DNA of 64,000 nt from Bacteroidales bacterium (GTDB lineage Bacteria; Bacteroidota; Bacteroidia; Bacteroidales; Muribaculaceae): NCBI GenBank assembly GCA_015060975.1, contig SUXI01000008.1, positions 62,001-126,000 of the forward strand, in the 5' to 3' direction. Position 1 is the first letter of the stretch. Each line of letters begins with the position of its first letter. Below the pieces are notes generated by a model. It made no database searches. It was not told where the DNA came from and saw only the letters and a program-made list of their open reading frames with translations. Both the position numbers and the translations under genes were made by a program. This document shows positions 51,046-60,436 of the stretch, piece after piece.

Positions 51046-51957
51046 ATGGCGATACTTAAAACGAACAAAAAAGCAGGCTCAATTTTAGCTCATGTAGGTG
51101 CATTGATTACAGTGACAGCATGGGGGGTGTCGTTTGTGTCAACAAAAGTATTGTTAGATAACGGGCTTTCTCCTACAGAAATATATATATATCGCTTTGT
51201 GTTGGCTTATATAATGATATTGATTGCATGCCATGAAAGGTTGTGGTCAAATTCGTTTAGAGATGAATTTCTGTTTATGGTGTGTGGCTTATGTGCCGGG
51301 TCAATATATTTTATTGCCGAAAATACGGCTCTTGAATATACTTTTGTCACAAATGTTTCGCTGCTTGTAACCACATCTCCGTTGATTACCACATTTTTGA
51401 TGTGGTCGATATATAAGAATGAAAAACCGGGACGCGGAACGGTATTGGGGTCGATTGTCGCATTTATAGGCGTTGCATGTGTGATTTTCAATAGCAGTTT
51501 TGTTGTGAAAATGAACCCATTGGGGGATATTCTGTCGTTATTGGCGGCTATAAGTTGGTCAATTTACAGTCTTGTGCTTAAAAAATTAAATGCGATTTAT
51601 GGAGTAATGTTTATATCTCGCAAAACATTTTTTTATGGAGTGTTGACGGCATTGCCTTTTATGCTGTTTCAACCCGAAGTATCTCACCCATCTATATTAT
51701 TGAAAAGCGAGGTGTGGAGCAATTTGTTGTTTTTGGGGGCTTTTGCTTCAATGCTTGCTTATATTTTATGGGCGCAATCGGTAAAACAATTAGGTGCCAT
51801 TAAGGCATCAAACTATATGTATCTGTCGCCGGTTGTGACTCTTATCGCGTCGGTGCTGTTTCTTGGCGAGCAAATATCGGTAATAGGCGGAGCCGGTTGT
51901 GCATTGATATTGGGCGGAATGTGGTTAGGCGAAAACATGAATCGACGCAGACGTTAA
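51046..51957 (+). CDS. EamA/DMT-family transporter
   Basis: A 303-residue inner membrane protein with ten hydrophobic segments in two EamA halves. The first half begins VGALITVTAWGVSFVSTKVLL and has ENTALEYTFVTNVSLLVTTS; the second has ISWSIYSLVLKKLNAIYG and ASNYMYLSPVVTLIASVLFL. DMT transporters export metabolites or amino acids; the substrate is unknown. Its 3' end is ten bases from the converging AlkD-like gene. Confidence 0.88.
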   Translation: MAILKTNKKAGSILAHVGALITVTAWGVSFVSTKVLLDNGLSPTEIYIYRFVLAYIMILIACHERLWSNSFRDEFLFMVCGLCAGSIYFIAENTALEYTFVTNVSLLVTTSPLITTFLMWSIYKNEKPGRGTVLGSIVAFIGVACVIFNSSFVVKMNPLGDILSLLAAISWSIYSLVLKKLNAIYGVMFISRKTFFYGVLTALPFMLFQPEVSHPSILLKSEVWSNLLFLGAFASMLAYILWAQSVKQLGAIKASNYMYLSPVVTLIASVLFLGEQISVIGGAGCALILGGMWLGENMNRRRR

Positions 51958-51967
51958 AACGCGGGTC

Positions 51968-52531
51968 CTATTCTTTGTTGAAATTGCAATCTTCGCTTAG
52001 AAAGTCAATCTCATCTATGATTTGTAGGCATAATAACGATGTTAACGGTTCGTTATGTTTCATTTCTTCAATGGCATAATTTTTTATATCATTAATGTGA
52101 GCCGGCAACAAATTAAACATCAATCTTAATGCGGTGTAACGTTCCATGCTTTTTTGAGAATTGATAAAAGTTGTTGATAATTGCCATGCGTAATCGAGGT
52201 GGCGTAACAATTTAAGGCAAAGCACGTCGGCGACCTCGGCAGATGGGATTTCACTAATCCAACGTATCGCTGTTTGTAAATTAAAATTTTCACGAGGATA
52301 AATCATAGGTGCCATCAACATGCTTTCGCGGGTCGATTGGTTTTGCCATAATTTCTCAGCCAATTGGCAACTATGTTGAGTGGAGTGCGCAATTTCGGTG
52401 ATTTGTGGGAGATTCAGTCCAAAAATTATTCTATATTTGGCTCCATGACGGCGCATATTGTCGGCAACCGCTCCATTTCTCATTGCGAAGAAATGACGTT
52501 TGATCGTTTGCATTTCATTAAATTCAGCCAT
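51968..52531 (-). CDS. AlkD-like HEAT-repeat protein (DNA alkylation repair family)
   Basis: A 187-residue helical protein with ALK/HEAT repeats as in the DNA alkylation repair family: YRIIFGLNLPQITEIA, LAEKLWQNQSTRESMLMAPM, IYPRENFNLQTAIRWI. AlkD glycosylases excise bulky alkylated bases without flipping them, but catalytic residues are not certain here and the protein is shorter than AlkD. I start at the ATG 52531 (MAEFNEM), which avoids a hydrophobic upstream extension. Confidence 0.65.
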   Translation of the reverse strand: MAEFNEMQTIKRHFFAMRNGAVADNMRRHGAKYRIIFGLNLPQITEIAHSTQHSCQLAEKLWQNQSTRESMLMAPMIYPRENFNLQTAIRWISEIPSAEVADVLCLKLLRHLDYAWQLSTTFINSQKSMERYTALRLMFNLLPAHINDIKNYAIEEMKHNEPLTSLLCLQIIDEIDFLSEDCNFNKE

Positions 52532-52604
52532 AATGTTGTTTTTATTGTGATTTGCAAAAGTAATAAAAAACACGGAGTTAATAGCTATAAGATGTGAAAT
52601 GGTG

Positions 52605-52635
52605 TTGCATAATTAATGCAAAGAAATTATCTTTG
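52605..52635 (+). promoter_or_regulatory. Promoter of the PBP1A gene
   Basis: TTG (52605-52607), 20 bases, TATCTTTG (52628-52635), 20 bases before the ATG. Confidence 0.6.
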
Positions 52636-52655
52636 TCAATCAAAATATTGTCTAA

Positions 52656-54971
52656 ATGAGTGAATCCCAAAATAAAACGCCTCAAAATAAAAAAGGCTCT
52701 AAGTTTAAAAGGGCTTTAGTGAGAATTATTTGGATAACATTTCTCACAGGTGTAATATCTATATTTGTATTCTTGGCATTGTTATATAACGGAATTATCG
52801 GTTATATGCCATCGATTGAAAACATAACAAATCCAAATGACAAGTATGCGTCGTTTATATATTCGGCCGATGGCGAAGAAATGGGACGATATTATTATGG
52901 CTCAAGTAACAGGGTCTATTCGGATATGGGAGAGATTCCGCTACACATGGTGGAAGCATTGATCGCTACCGAGGATGTGCGCTTTTATAGCCATTCGGGG
53001 ATTGATATGAGGGCGTTGTTGCGTGCGATTGTGAAAAATGGTATTTTGGGACAAGAGAATGCCGGAGGGGCATCAACACTCACACAGCAATTGGCTAAGC
53101 AGATATATACCGGTAAGCCGGCTGAGAATAAACTTGAGCGAATATTGCAAAAACCGGTGGAATGGATGATTGCGTTAAAGATAGAACGTTATTATTCAAA
53201 GGCTGAGATAATAAAAATGTATTTGAACCATTTTGATTTCTTATACAATGCTGTGGGCATCAAGTCGGCCGCGCATGTTTATTTTGGCAAGACTCCGATG
53301 GAGTTGACTGTTGATGAAGCTGCCACGCTTGTGGGTATGGTTAAAAATCCGTCATATTATAATCCTATAAGATATAATGAACGTTGTCGCGAGCGACGCA
53401 ATATGGTGTTGCATCAAATGACCAAAGCCGGTTTTTTGACCGAGGACGAAGCCGATGATTTAAAGAAAAAGCCATTGGTGATAAATTATCATAGACCGCA
53501 AGATCATAATGCCGGCATAGCGCCTTATTTTAGAGAAGAATTGCGACGCTATCTCACAGCTAAAAAACCTGAACGAGAAAATTATCCGAAATGGGAAATT
53601 AAACGATTCAGAGCCGATTCTATAGCTTGGGCTAATGATTCGTTATATGGCTGGTGTGAGAAAAAAGGATATAATATTTATAGTGATGGATTGAAGATAT
53701 ATACCACGATTGATTCGCGAATGCAAAAGTATGCCGAAGATGCAGTGCAAACTCAGATGCAAACTTTGCAAAAAATGTTTGGATATGAGAGGTATAAATC
53801 TCGATATTCGTTATATAACACACATGGTGGCGAAATAACAAAAAACGACATAGATCGATTTGTAAATACATCAATAAGACATAGTGATCGATATCGTTTA
53901 GGGAAAAAAGCGGGTAAAACACATGCCGAAATTCTTGAAGAGTTTAATACTCCTGTTGATATGACGGTATTTAGCTATGAAGGTCCAAAAGAGGTAACTA
54001 TGACACCATTGGATTCATTGCTATATCGCAAACAATTCCTAAGAGCCGGTTTTATGGCTATGGATGTTGAAAATGGTCATATAAAAGCTTATGTAGGAGG
54101 TATAAACTTCAAATTTTTCAAATATGACATGGTGTCGATAGGTCGTCGTCAAATCGGTTCTACTGCAAAACCATATTTGTATGCCGCTTCTATTGAAGAA
54201 CTGGATCTTGACCCGGGAGATGTGATTCCTACATATTCTCCGATATGGTGGCCTAAAGGTAGTGAACATGGTGAAATGCCTTTAAAAACTGCGTTGACGA
54301 AATCGCATAATGGCGCTTCGGCTGGTTTGATTTATGAGATTGGTGCGCAACGTATGGTGGATCAAATGGGATTCCACGGTTTGATAAAAGAGAATATCGG
54401 ACGAGATCAAGCGATTGCGCTTGGAGCCTGTGAGGTTCCTTTGATTGAAATGTGTGTAGGATATTCAGCGTTTGCAAACAAAGGATATTCGTCGGCGTCA
54501 ATGATGGTAACTAAAATTACCGATCGTTCGGGTAATGTGATTTCAGAGTTCTTGCCAAGACAGAGCCATGCTCTTTCTAAAAACGGTTATGCGCGTATGC
54601 TAGAAACACTCAAAAGCGTTGTGAGAAGCGGTACCGGTTGGGCAATCAGTACATTAGGTGCAGAGATGGGTGGAAAAACCGGAACAACCGACTTTAATGC
54701 TGATGGTTGGTTTGTGGGATTTACTCCAAAATTGGTGTTTGGCGCATGGGTAGGTGGCGAAGAACGTTATATTCACTTGCATCTTGTGGGTGGTCGCACG
54801 GCATTACCTATTTGTAAAACATTCATGTCTAAGGTATATGAAAATGAAAAATTGCCTTATAAAAAGGGTGACAAGTTTTATGAATATAAAGATGCTATAG
54901 TGTATAAGAATCCATTATTTGAGGAACAGGTAGATGAGGTTGAAGCTACAGTTGAGGGAATATATGATTAA
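52656..54971 (+). CDS. Bifunctional penicillin-binding protein 1A
   Basis: A 771-residue class A PBP that polymerises and crosslinks peptidoglycan in the periplasm. A cytoplasmic basic tail and one membrane span (~22-45) precede the GT51 transglycosylase domain with catalytic Glu106 in ATEDVRFYSHSGID and GGASTLTQQLAKQ. The transpeptidase domain has S502-T-A-K505 (active-site Ser), S550-H-N552 and K674-T-G-T677. Length and architecture match MrcA/PonA-type enzymes of Bacteroidota. Confidence 0.93.
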   Translation: MSESQNKTPQNKKGSKFKRALVRIIWITFLTGVISIFVFLALLYNGIIGYMPSIENITNPNDKYASFIYSADGEEMGRYYYGSSNRVYSDMGEIPLHMVEALIATEDVRFYSHSGIDMRALLRAIVKNGILGQENAGGASTLTQQLAKQIYTGKPAENKLERILQKPVEWMIALKIERYYSKAEIIKMYLNHFDFLYNAVGIKSAAHVYFGKTPMELTVDEAATLVGMVKNPSYYNPIRYNERCRERRNMVLHQMTKAGFLTEDEADDLKKKPLVINYHRPQDHNAGIAPYFREELRRYLTAKKPERENYPKWEIKRFRADSIAWANDSLYGWCEKKGYNIYSDGLKIYTTIDSRMQKYAEDAVQTQMQTLQKMFGYERYKSRYSLYNTHGGEITKNDIDRFVNTSIRHSDRYRLGKKAGKTHAEILEEFNTPVDMTVFSYEGPKEVTMTPLDSLLYRKQFLRAGFMAMDVENGHIKAYVGGINFKFFKYDMVSIGRRQIGSTAKPYLYAASIEELDLDPGDVIPTYSPIWWPKGSEHGEMPLKTALTKSHNGASAGLIYEIGAQRMVDQMGFHGLIKENIGRDQAIALGACEVPLIEMCVGYSAFANKGYSSASMMVTKITDRSGNVISEFLPRQSHALSKNGYARMLETLKSVVRSGTGWAISTLGAEMGGKTGTTDFNADGWFVGFTPKLVFGAWVGGEERYIHLHLVGGRTALPICKTFMSKVYENEKLPYKKGDKFYEYKDAIVYKNPLFEEQVDEVEATVEGIYD

Positions 54972-55031
54972 TTAAAATATAGTGCCCGTTTTGGAGACAA
55001 TTAAACTAATCTTCATTGCGGTTTTGATGTT

Positions 55032-56069
55032 TTAAATCTTGATGTTGCCCGGAGCTGTGAGAATATGAAATATGAGATCTTTAAGCAGGTTGTATTCGTT
55101 TTGACGGCTGTTTATACCTTTACTTTTTGTGTCAAACTCTCTTATTGCCGATATTATTTCAATTACTTGATAGGCATTGTAGTTTTTCATTCCATGGCGA
55201 AATTTTGAAAATTGTACCGGCCATTTTAATCCCAACATATTCATTAGGGCAGATTCGGATTTGTCTTTGGCGAAATAAAGTGTGAGTAAATCTGAAAAAT
55301 ACCCAAAAATAGTGGATGCGGTAAGTACTGTCGGGTTGTTTTTTGAATTAAGCCTGAAATATTCAATGATACGATAAGCTTTTTCGGCATTGCGTTGTGA
55401 AAGAGCGTCAATCAGTTCAAAATTGTTGTAATCTTTGCTGACACCTATGTTACGCTCGATACATTCGGGGGTAATCATTGCATTAGAGCCTAATATGATA
55501 GCTAATTTGTCAATCTCATTATATAATCGAGACAAATCGGTACCAATGTAGTCTCGTAACATTTCAAGCGATTTGGGCTCAGCGTTTAATCCTTTTAATT
55601 TAATATATGAATTGATGTGATTAATTGCGTTATTTTCTTTTATTTTTTCAGATAAGAATATAATCCCATCGTTTTTTTTGATTTGAGCGATAAGATCTTT
55701 GGCTTTAGATATAGCACCGCGGCAGCATATCACAAGTATTGTTGTGGGTGATGGGTGTGACGCGTATAGATGTAGTCGGTTGAGCTGATTTGCCGGTATT
55801 GCTTGAGCTTCTTTGAGTATTACGATTTGGCGTTCTGCCATCATTGGGTAACGTTGGCATGCATCCATTACCGTATCGGGAGAGACCTCGGGCGCATACA
55901 TCGTGTACAAGTTAAAGTCTCGTTCCTCGGGAGGTAATATTTGTTCGAAAATTTTAACGAGTGCGTCAATGTAGTACCCTTCTTCGCCATGAAGAAGATA
56001 TATAGGTGCGTATTGACGTTTTGCCAATTGTGATTTGATGCTTTCGAAGGTTACAGCCTGAGTAGCCAT
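55032..56069 (-). CDS. holA: DNA polymerase III delta subunit
   Basis: A 345-residue subunit of the clamp loader that opens the sliding clamp. N-terminal PIYLLHGEEGYYIDALVK is the degenerate P-loop typical of HolA (no functional Walker lysine), with LVICCRGAISKAKDLIAQI following and a helical C-terminal collar domain (LIDALSQRNAEKAYRI). It is divergent from the HsdR-N gene, a pairing common in Bacteroidota. Confidence 0.9.
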   Translation of the reverse strand: MATQAVTFESIKSQLAKRQYAPIYLLHGEEGYYIDALVKIFEQILPPEERDFNLYTMYAPEVSPDTVMDACQRYPMMAERQIVILKEAQAIPANQLNRLHLYASHPSPTTILVICCRGAISKAKDLIAQIKKNDGIIFLSEKIKENNAINHINSYIKLKGLNAEPKSLEMLRDYIGTDLSRLYNEIDKLAIILGSNAMITPECIERNIGVSKDYNNFELIDALSQRNAEKAYRIIEYFRLNSKNNPTVLTASTIFGYFSDLLTLYFAKDKSESALMNMLGLKWPVQFSKFRHGMKNYNAYQVIEIISAIREFDTKSKGINSRQNEYNLLKDLIFHILTAPGNIKI

Positions 56070-56101
56070 ATAATGTTTTGAATTTTGTTGAAAAAGATTT
56101 A

Positions 56102-56608
56102 ATGTGTAAATTTACACAATTTTATTTTTATCGCAAAATCCTATATATTTTGACTGCGCTGAATTTGCCTGAGTGCGAACATAAAATTGTTGAAGAAAAT
56201 GGAGTTTTAAAAATTTTTGACCCATTAAGACGTAAATTTGTGGTTCTTACTCCCGAAGAGTGGGTAAGACAGAATTTTGTGGCTTATTTAAAAAATCAAA
56301 AAGGATATCCGGTGGGGTTGATGGCAAATGAGGTGTCGTTGTCACTAAATAGAACGGCTCGAAGAAGTGATACGGTGATTTATGATTGCCACGCATCTCC
56401 GTTGGCGATAATTGAGTATAAGGCCCCTACGGTAAAGATAACCCAAAAAACATTTGATCAAATAGTGCGGTATAATATGGTGTTTCGCGCGCCGATTATT
56501 GTTGTTACAAATGGCTTGACGCACTATTGTTGTTACATTGATTTTGAAACACGAAATTACCGATTTCTACCTGAAATGCCATCATATAGGCAGTTGAAAG
56601 AGCTTTAA
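56102..56608 (+). CDS. HsdR N-terminal domain protein (PD-(D/E)XK nuclease fold)
   Basis: A 168-residue protein consisting of a type I restriction enzyme R-subunit N-terminal domain (HSDR_N_2). The nuclease core is visible: RRSDTVIYD (acidic residue) and LAIIEYKAPT (ExK), then TFDQIVRYNM and APIIVVTNGLTHYC. There is no helicase domain or other Hsd gene, so it is not a complete restriction system. I start at the ATG 56102 since the upstream TTG start lies in the holA leader. Confidence 0.85.
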   Translation: MCKFTQFYFYRKILYILTALNLPECEHKIVEENGVLKIFDPLRRKFVVLTPEEWVRQNFVAYLKNQKGYPVGLMANEVSLSLNRTARRSDTVIYDCHASPLAIIEYKAPTVKITQKTFDQIVRYNMVFRAPIIVVTNGLTHYCCYIDFETRNYRFLPEMPSYRQLKEL

Positions 56609-56666
56609 TATGGTATAATTTTAAATTAAAGGCTTTTAAGTTAAAAATAGTATTGAATAAAGTTTG

Positions 56667-57350
56667 TCACCCCACGCCCAAATCATTGTTGTTTATCAAT
56701 ATCTCGATTTGAGAATCGAGTTTTAGCTTAGGGTAAAGTTCAGATATAAACCATTGTTGAAGTTCTTTGTCGGGAGCTATTGCTGTTGAGTTTTCATTGA
56801 ATAGGTTGATGCTTATATATTCAAAATGTTGTTTTGCCAATATGATGTCTTTAATTATTCGTTCTTTAGACTCTCCTTTCGTTCCGCACAACAGGCATAC
56901 ACCATTAAAATATTGTGCAATTTCTCCAACTGTTACATTGCTTGATATGCCCTTATTCCATTTATTGCGCAAATTGGCGTCAAATGTTTCTATCCCACAT
57001 CTGAATTTGACCTTGGCGGGAGAGAATTGCTTGGCAAATGAAAAAAGGTTATTTCGATACATATAGTGCATTTCAAACCATATTGTGTGAATGTCTTTCT
57101 CTGCAATGATTTGTTTTATTAGGTTAATTGTATTGCTGTCAAGTTCTAATCCTGAGCCTGAATTAATGATGTCGAGCACTCCATATTGTCCGGTTATTTG
57201 TGATAACACATATTTGTTTATCTCAAACGGATTTTCGCTAATGTCATTATGATAGTCGCAAAATGTGCATCTTTTCCATTTGCAACCGGTACCTTGTAAT
57301 AAAACAAATTCACGAGGGAATTTTGAGTGAATTATGGAATATCGTTCCAT
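56667..57350 (-). CDS. Radical SAM protein, small family
   Basis: A 227-residue radical SAM-like protein. The cluster motif is CKWKRCTFCDYH (Cx4CxxC), and GSGLELDSNTINL, WFEMHYMYRNNL and KFRCGIETFDANLRNKWNKG follow the usual barrel order. It is shorter than typical enzymes and the Cx4C spacing is unusual. Function is unknown. It is seven bases after the queuosine-precursor transporter gene, which suggests a role in tRNA modification or queuosine salvage, but that is inference. Confidence 0.8.
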   Translation of the reverse strand: MERYSIIHSKFPREFVLLQGTGCKWKRCTFCDYHNDISENPFEINKYVLSQITGQYGVLDIINSGSGLELDSNTINLIKQIIAEKDIHTIWFEMHYMYRNNLFSFAKQFSPAKVKFRCGIETFDANLRNKWNKGISSNVTVGEIAQYFNGVCLLCGTKGESKERIIKDIILAKQHFEYISINLFNENSTAIAPDKELQQWFISELYPKLKLDSQIEILINNNDLGVG

Positions 57351-57356
57351 ATACAG

Positions 57357-58025
57357 CTAATTTAACACGTTCTTGCGAAGGAATCGTATTGCTGCGTATG
57401 CCATAGGTGTGCCTAAAAAAGCCTCAATCGATAATTTTGAAACATATTGAAATATCAACATGTAAATCAAATCGTGAGTTGATACCACTCCCAAGAAGGC
57501 TATCAGCACAAATGGCACTGTGTCAAAAATATATGCTACCATTGAGCTACCTATGGTTCTTACCCAAAGTCGGCGACCGTTGGTCCATTTCTTAATTTTA
57601 TCCATTAACCATGCATTAGACAATTCGCCACACAAGAACCCGGCAAGCGAACCAATCACAATGCGGGGTACATAATTAAAAATGTGATTGTAGGCCGATG
57701 ATGTTGGGTTAAGGTAGTCAACCGAAGGGAGCCATACCCCTATTTGGGTACATAGCACCAATATCACATTACACATAAAGGTCATGAAAATTACTTTGCG
57801 GGCAGTGCGATAGCCCCAAATCTCGGTCAATACATCGCCAAGCATATACGCAAATGGGAATGTTATTGTTCCGGCATCAAAATAAAATAGATTAAATAAA
57901 CCTATGACCTTAACAGCCATAATGTTTGACACAAGATATAGTGTCACAAATAGAGCTACCACGACAATCAATAGCGATTGTGCGTGTTCTCGGTTTTTTA
58001 AAGGGTTGTCCGATACCTTATACAT
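57357..58025 (-). CDS. Queuosine-precursor transporter (YhhQ/VUT family)
   Basis: A 222-residue inner membrane protein with six hydrophobic segments. Family markers: NIMAVKVIGLFNLFYFDAGT, FPFAYMLGDVLTEIWGYRTA, and GSLAGFLCGELSNAWLMDKI. YhhQ proteins import 7-deazaguanine queuosine precursors. I start at the ATG 58025 (MYKVSDNPL); the longer frame runs through the tRNA-Ser gene and its terminator. Confidence 0.88.
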   Translation of the reverse strand: MYKVSDNPLKNREHAQSLLIVVVALFVTLYLVSNIMAVKVIGLFNLFYFDAGTITFPFAYMLGDVLTEIWGYRTARKVIFMTFMCNVILVLCTQIGVWLPSVDYLNPTSSAYNHIFNYVPRIVIGSLAGFLCGELSNAWLMDKIKKWTNGRRLWVRTIGSSMVAYIFDTVPFVLIAFLGVVSTHDLIYMLIFQYVSKLSIEAFLGTPMAYAAIRFLRKNVLN

Positions 58026-58040
58026 AATAATTTTTAATAA

Positions 58041-58066
58041 AAAAGGAAGCCTAAAAAGGCTTCCTT
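58041..58066 (-). terminator. Terminator of tRNA-Ser
   Basis: Perfect hairpin AAGGAAGCC/GGCTTCCTT with six-base loop; on the minus strand it is followed by TTTTTATTAAAAA. It lies just after the tRNA. Confidence 0.85.
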
Positions 58067-58067
58067 G

Positions 58068-58152
58068 CGGAGAGAGAGGGATTCGAACCCCCGGAGGTGT
58101 TACCCTCAACGGTTTTCAAGACCGCCGCAATCGACCACTCTGCCATCTCTCC
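58068..58152 (-). tRNA. tRNA-Ser (anticodon UGA)
   Basis: An 85-base tRNA on the minus strand. Acceptor GGAGAGA/TCTCTCC, anticodon loop CTTGAAA giving anticodon UGA, a long variable arm (GTTGAGGGTAACACCTC region) typical of serine tRNAs, and TTCGAATC in the T loop. CCA is not encoded. Discriminator base G73 is the serine identity element. Confidence 0.93.
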
Positions 58153-58180
58153 AATCGATGTTGTTTCTCGATTACGGGTG

Positions 58181-58212
58181 CAAAGGTAATACCTTTTGAG
58201 AATCTGTGCAAA
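58181..58212 (-). promoter_or_regulatory. Promoter of tRNA-Ser
   Basis: Minus strand: TTTG (complement of 58209-58212), 20 bases, TACCTTTG (complement of 58181-58188), 29 bases before the tRNA start. The rest of 58153-58481 is AT-rich with no other feature seen. Confidence 0.65.
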
Positions 58213-58481
58213 TATTTTGTCAACTTTTTTCAAAAAAATATAGAAAATTCATTTTTGAACTTGATTGTATGGTGTTTGTCAATTTTTTTAGAATGATTTA
58301 CTATGGATTTTGGTATTAAAACAGCATCAGTCTCAAAAGTTATTTTAAGATTTATCTAATTTTCTTGTTTTATCTAAAAATATTTGTTAAATTTGTCATT
58401 GTATTATGATAATATATTTTAATGCAAATAATTTCTAAACAATTAATACTAACTTATTTTTTTTACTAAAATTTTGTTATC

Positions 58482-58841
58482 ATGAAAAAACTGTTTTTAA
58501 TTGCGGCTGTTGCTGGTGCTACACTCATTACATCATGTGTTGGTCTCCAAAAGGGTGTTTCTCACTCAGCTACTTTTGTCAACGTCACTACTTCTGTTCA
58601 ATCTTGCAATGTTGCAGATCTTGAGGTTGGCGAGCGTGTTACTTACAAATACACTACAACTTCTGATGACCGTGCTTATGGCCTTAATAATTGCAAGGCG
58701 GCAGCAATTGCGTCTATGCTAAAAAAATGTGGCAATGCCGATGTTATAGTTGCTCCTGAATACAAATATGACTCAAAATGTGACTATATTGAGGTTTCCG
58801 GTCGTCCGGCTAAATACAAAAACTTTCGTAGCGCAAAATAA
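58482..58841 (+). CDS. Small lipoprotein, tandem-paralogue family A
   Basis: A 119-residue lipoprotein (ATLITSC, lipid on Cys19). The body has a CNVADLEVGERVTYKYTTT strand, KAAAIASMLKKCGNADVIV, and the C-terminal signature VSGRPAKYKNFRS. The same blocks are present in the next gene. The 'ADLE...RKANLI...ADVLVDPQ' pattern suggests a small alpha/beta envelope domain. Function is unknown. Confidence 0.75.
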   Translation: MKKLFLIAAVAGATLITSCVGLQKGVSHSATFVNVTTSVQSCNVADLEVGERVTYKYTTTSDDRAYGLNNCKAAAIASMLKKCGNADVIVAPEYKYDSKCDYIEVSGRPAKYKNFRSAK

Positions 58842-58856
58842 TTTTAACTCGGAATA

Positions 58857-59306
58857 ATGTTTCGACATTTTGTTTTTTGTTTGATTTTTTGTTGTTTTCT
58901 TATCGGTGGTGTATTTTCTGCGTATGCCGAAGATAAGGAACAACAAACGTTATCCAACATAGTGAATGTCGAAACCACAATTACGGCAGTGTCTGCAGCC
59001 GACCTTGAAATTGCGGATGAACGCGTTAGCAAATCCACAACTTGGACTTTGAATTTCTTATCAGGGACAGCCTTGGAACAACGAAAAGCCAATTTGATAA
59101 TTGAACTTTGTCGAGAAGTGGGTGCTGATGTTTTAGTTGATCCCCAGTTCACTTATTCAAAGCGTATGCTTGGAGGTGGGAAGCTGACAGTCTCGGGATA
59201 CCCCGCTACTTATAAAAATTTCCGCACTATGACTGATAAGCAAGTTGATGCATTCATTACAAGCCCCGAATACAATACGGGCAAGGTCGTATTTATCAAT
59301 AAATAG
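58857..59306 (+). CDS. Small exported protein, tandem-paralogue family B
   Basis: A 149-residue protein with a signal peptide ending AYA (residues 1-24) and no lipobox, unlike its neighbour. It shares AADLEIADERV, KANLIIELCREVGADVLVDP and VSGYPATYKNFR with the protein upstream, then adds a ~30-residue C-terminal tail (DKQVDAFITSPEYNTGKVVF). The genes are 15 bases apart and end at a strong terminator, so one product is likely lipid-anchored and the other soluble. Confidence 0.75.
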   Translation: MFRHFVFCLIFCCFLIGGVFSAYAEDKEQQTLSNIVNVETTITAVSAADLEIADERVSKSTTWTLNFLSGTALEQRKANLIIELCREVGADVLVDPQFTYSKRMLGGGKLTVSGYPATYKNFRTMTDKQVDAFITSPEYNTGKVVFINK

Positions 59307-59328
59307 TAAATACAGCAAATCATACAGG

Positions 59329-59358
59329 CAGGCGATCTCTTATATCGCCTGTTTTTTT
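59329..59358 (+). terminator. Terminator after the paralogous pair
   Basis: Stem CAGGCGAT (59329-59336) / ATCGCCTG (59344-59351) followed by seven T. Confidence 0.85.
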
Positions 59359-59505
59359 ATGTTTAATATCAGGTATGGATATAGGGTGTTCCATGATGAT
59401 TTATTCATATAAAAATTGTTGTGTTGACTGAGGATTTTTGAATTAAAATAGTCTCTACTTGTTTCTGATTATGTGAATTATTATGTGAATTTGCTTGTAT
59501 TTTAC

Positions 59506-59535
59506 TTGATAAGTAAAAAGTGTTTTGTATTTTTG
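59506..59535 (+). promoter_or_regulatory. Promoter of nfo
   Basis: TTG (59506-59508), 19 bases, TATTTTTG (59528-59535), 27 bases before the nfo ATG. Confidence 0.5.
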
Positions 59536-59562
59536 TATTTCAAATTTAATGAGTAGAATATT

Positions 59563-60405
59563 ATGAAATATATAGGCGCTCATGTTTCAGCGAGTAGTGG
59601 AGTAAGTCAAGCTCCAATCAATGCCTATGAAATAGGGGCTGACGCTTTTGCGTTATTTACTCGCAATCCGTCGCGATGGCAATCTAAACCCATTAGTGGC
59701 GGGGAAGTTGAGAAGTTTAGGGAAAATTGTGAGAAATATGGATATACTCCCGATAAGATACTCCCTCATGATAGCTATCTAATCAACCTCGGTGCTCCCG
59801 AAACCGAAAAACTTGAGAAATCACGCGAAGCTTTTCTTGATGAAATGCAGCGCTGTGAGCAATTGGGTCTTACTATGCTCAACTTCCACCCTGGTAGCCA
59901 CCTTAATATGATGCCGGTAGATGATTGTCTTGATCTTATTGCAACGTCTATAAATATCATTCTTGAAAAGACATCCGGAGTTAAGGCTGTTATTGAAAAT
60001 ACTGCCGGGCAAGGCTCAAATTTGGGATATTCTTTTGAACAAATTGCTCATATCATCGATAAGGTTGATGATAAAACTCGCGTGGGTGTATGTATTGATT
60101 CTTGCCATGCTTTTGCCGCAGGATATGATATGTCAACAATTGATGGCTATGCCGACACTTGGCGTCGCTTTGACGAAATTATTGGATTCAAATATTTAAG
60201 TGGTATGCACTTGAATGATACAAAGAAAGGGCTTGCGTCGAAAGTTGACCGACACGAAACGCTCGGCAATGGTGTGCTTGGTGCTGATTTCTTCTCATTT
60301 TTAATGAATGATCCTCGCATGGATAATATCCCTTTGATTTTAGAAACACCCGACGAGTCGATTTGGACGCAAGAAATCGCATGGCTGAAGTCGTTAATAA
60401 AATAA
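59563..60405 (+). CDS. nfo: Endonuclease IV (deoxyribonuclease IV)
   Basis: A 280-residue zinc enzyme that cuts at abasic sites in base-excision repair. Trinuclear zinc site motifs of the family are clear: [13 protein letters not shown] at the start, [38 protein letters not shown], and the [18 protein letters not shown] / HETLGNG segments, ending with ILETPDES. Full length. A sugar transporter gene follows 31 bases later. Confidence 0.95.
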   Translation: MKYIGAHVSASSGVSQAPINAYEIGADAFALFTRNPSRWQSKPISGGEVEKFRENCEKYGYTPDKILPHDSYLINLGAPETEKLEKSREAFLDEMQRCEQLGLTMLNFHPGSHLNMMPVDDCLDLIATSINIILEKTSGVKAVIENTAGQGSNLGYSFEQIAHIIDKVDDKTRVGVCIDSCHAFAAGYDMSTIDGYADTWRRFDEIIGFKYLSGMHLNDTKKGLASKVDRHETLGNGVLGADFFSFLMNDPRMDNIPLILETPDESIWTQEIAWLKSLIK

Positions 60406-60436
60406 ATTTATAATATATCAACTTACAATTTTAAAC

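Noticed and set aside
56102-56608. Type I restriction system
   Set aside because: Only the HsdR N-terminal domain is present, with no helicase, HsdM or HsdS genes; pairing with holA is a common core arrangement.
57904-58296. 130-aa plus-strand ORF across the tRNA-Ser region
   Set aside because: It overlaps a clear tRNA, its terminator and the transporter gene on the other strand.
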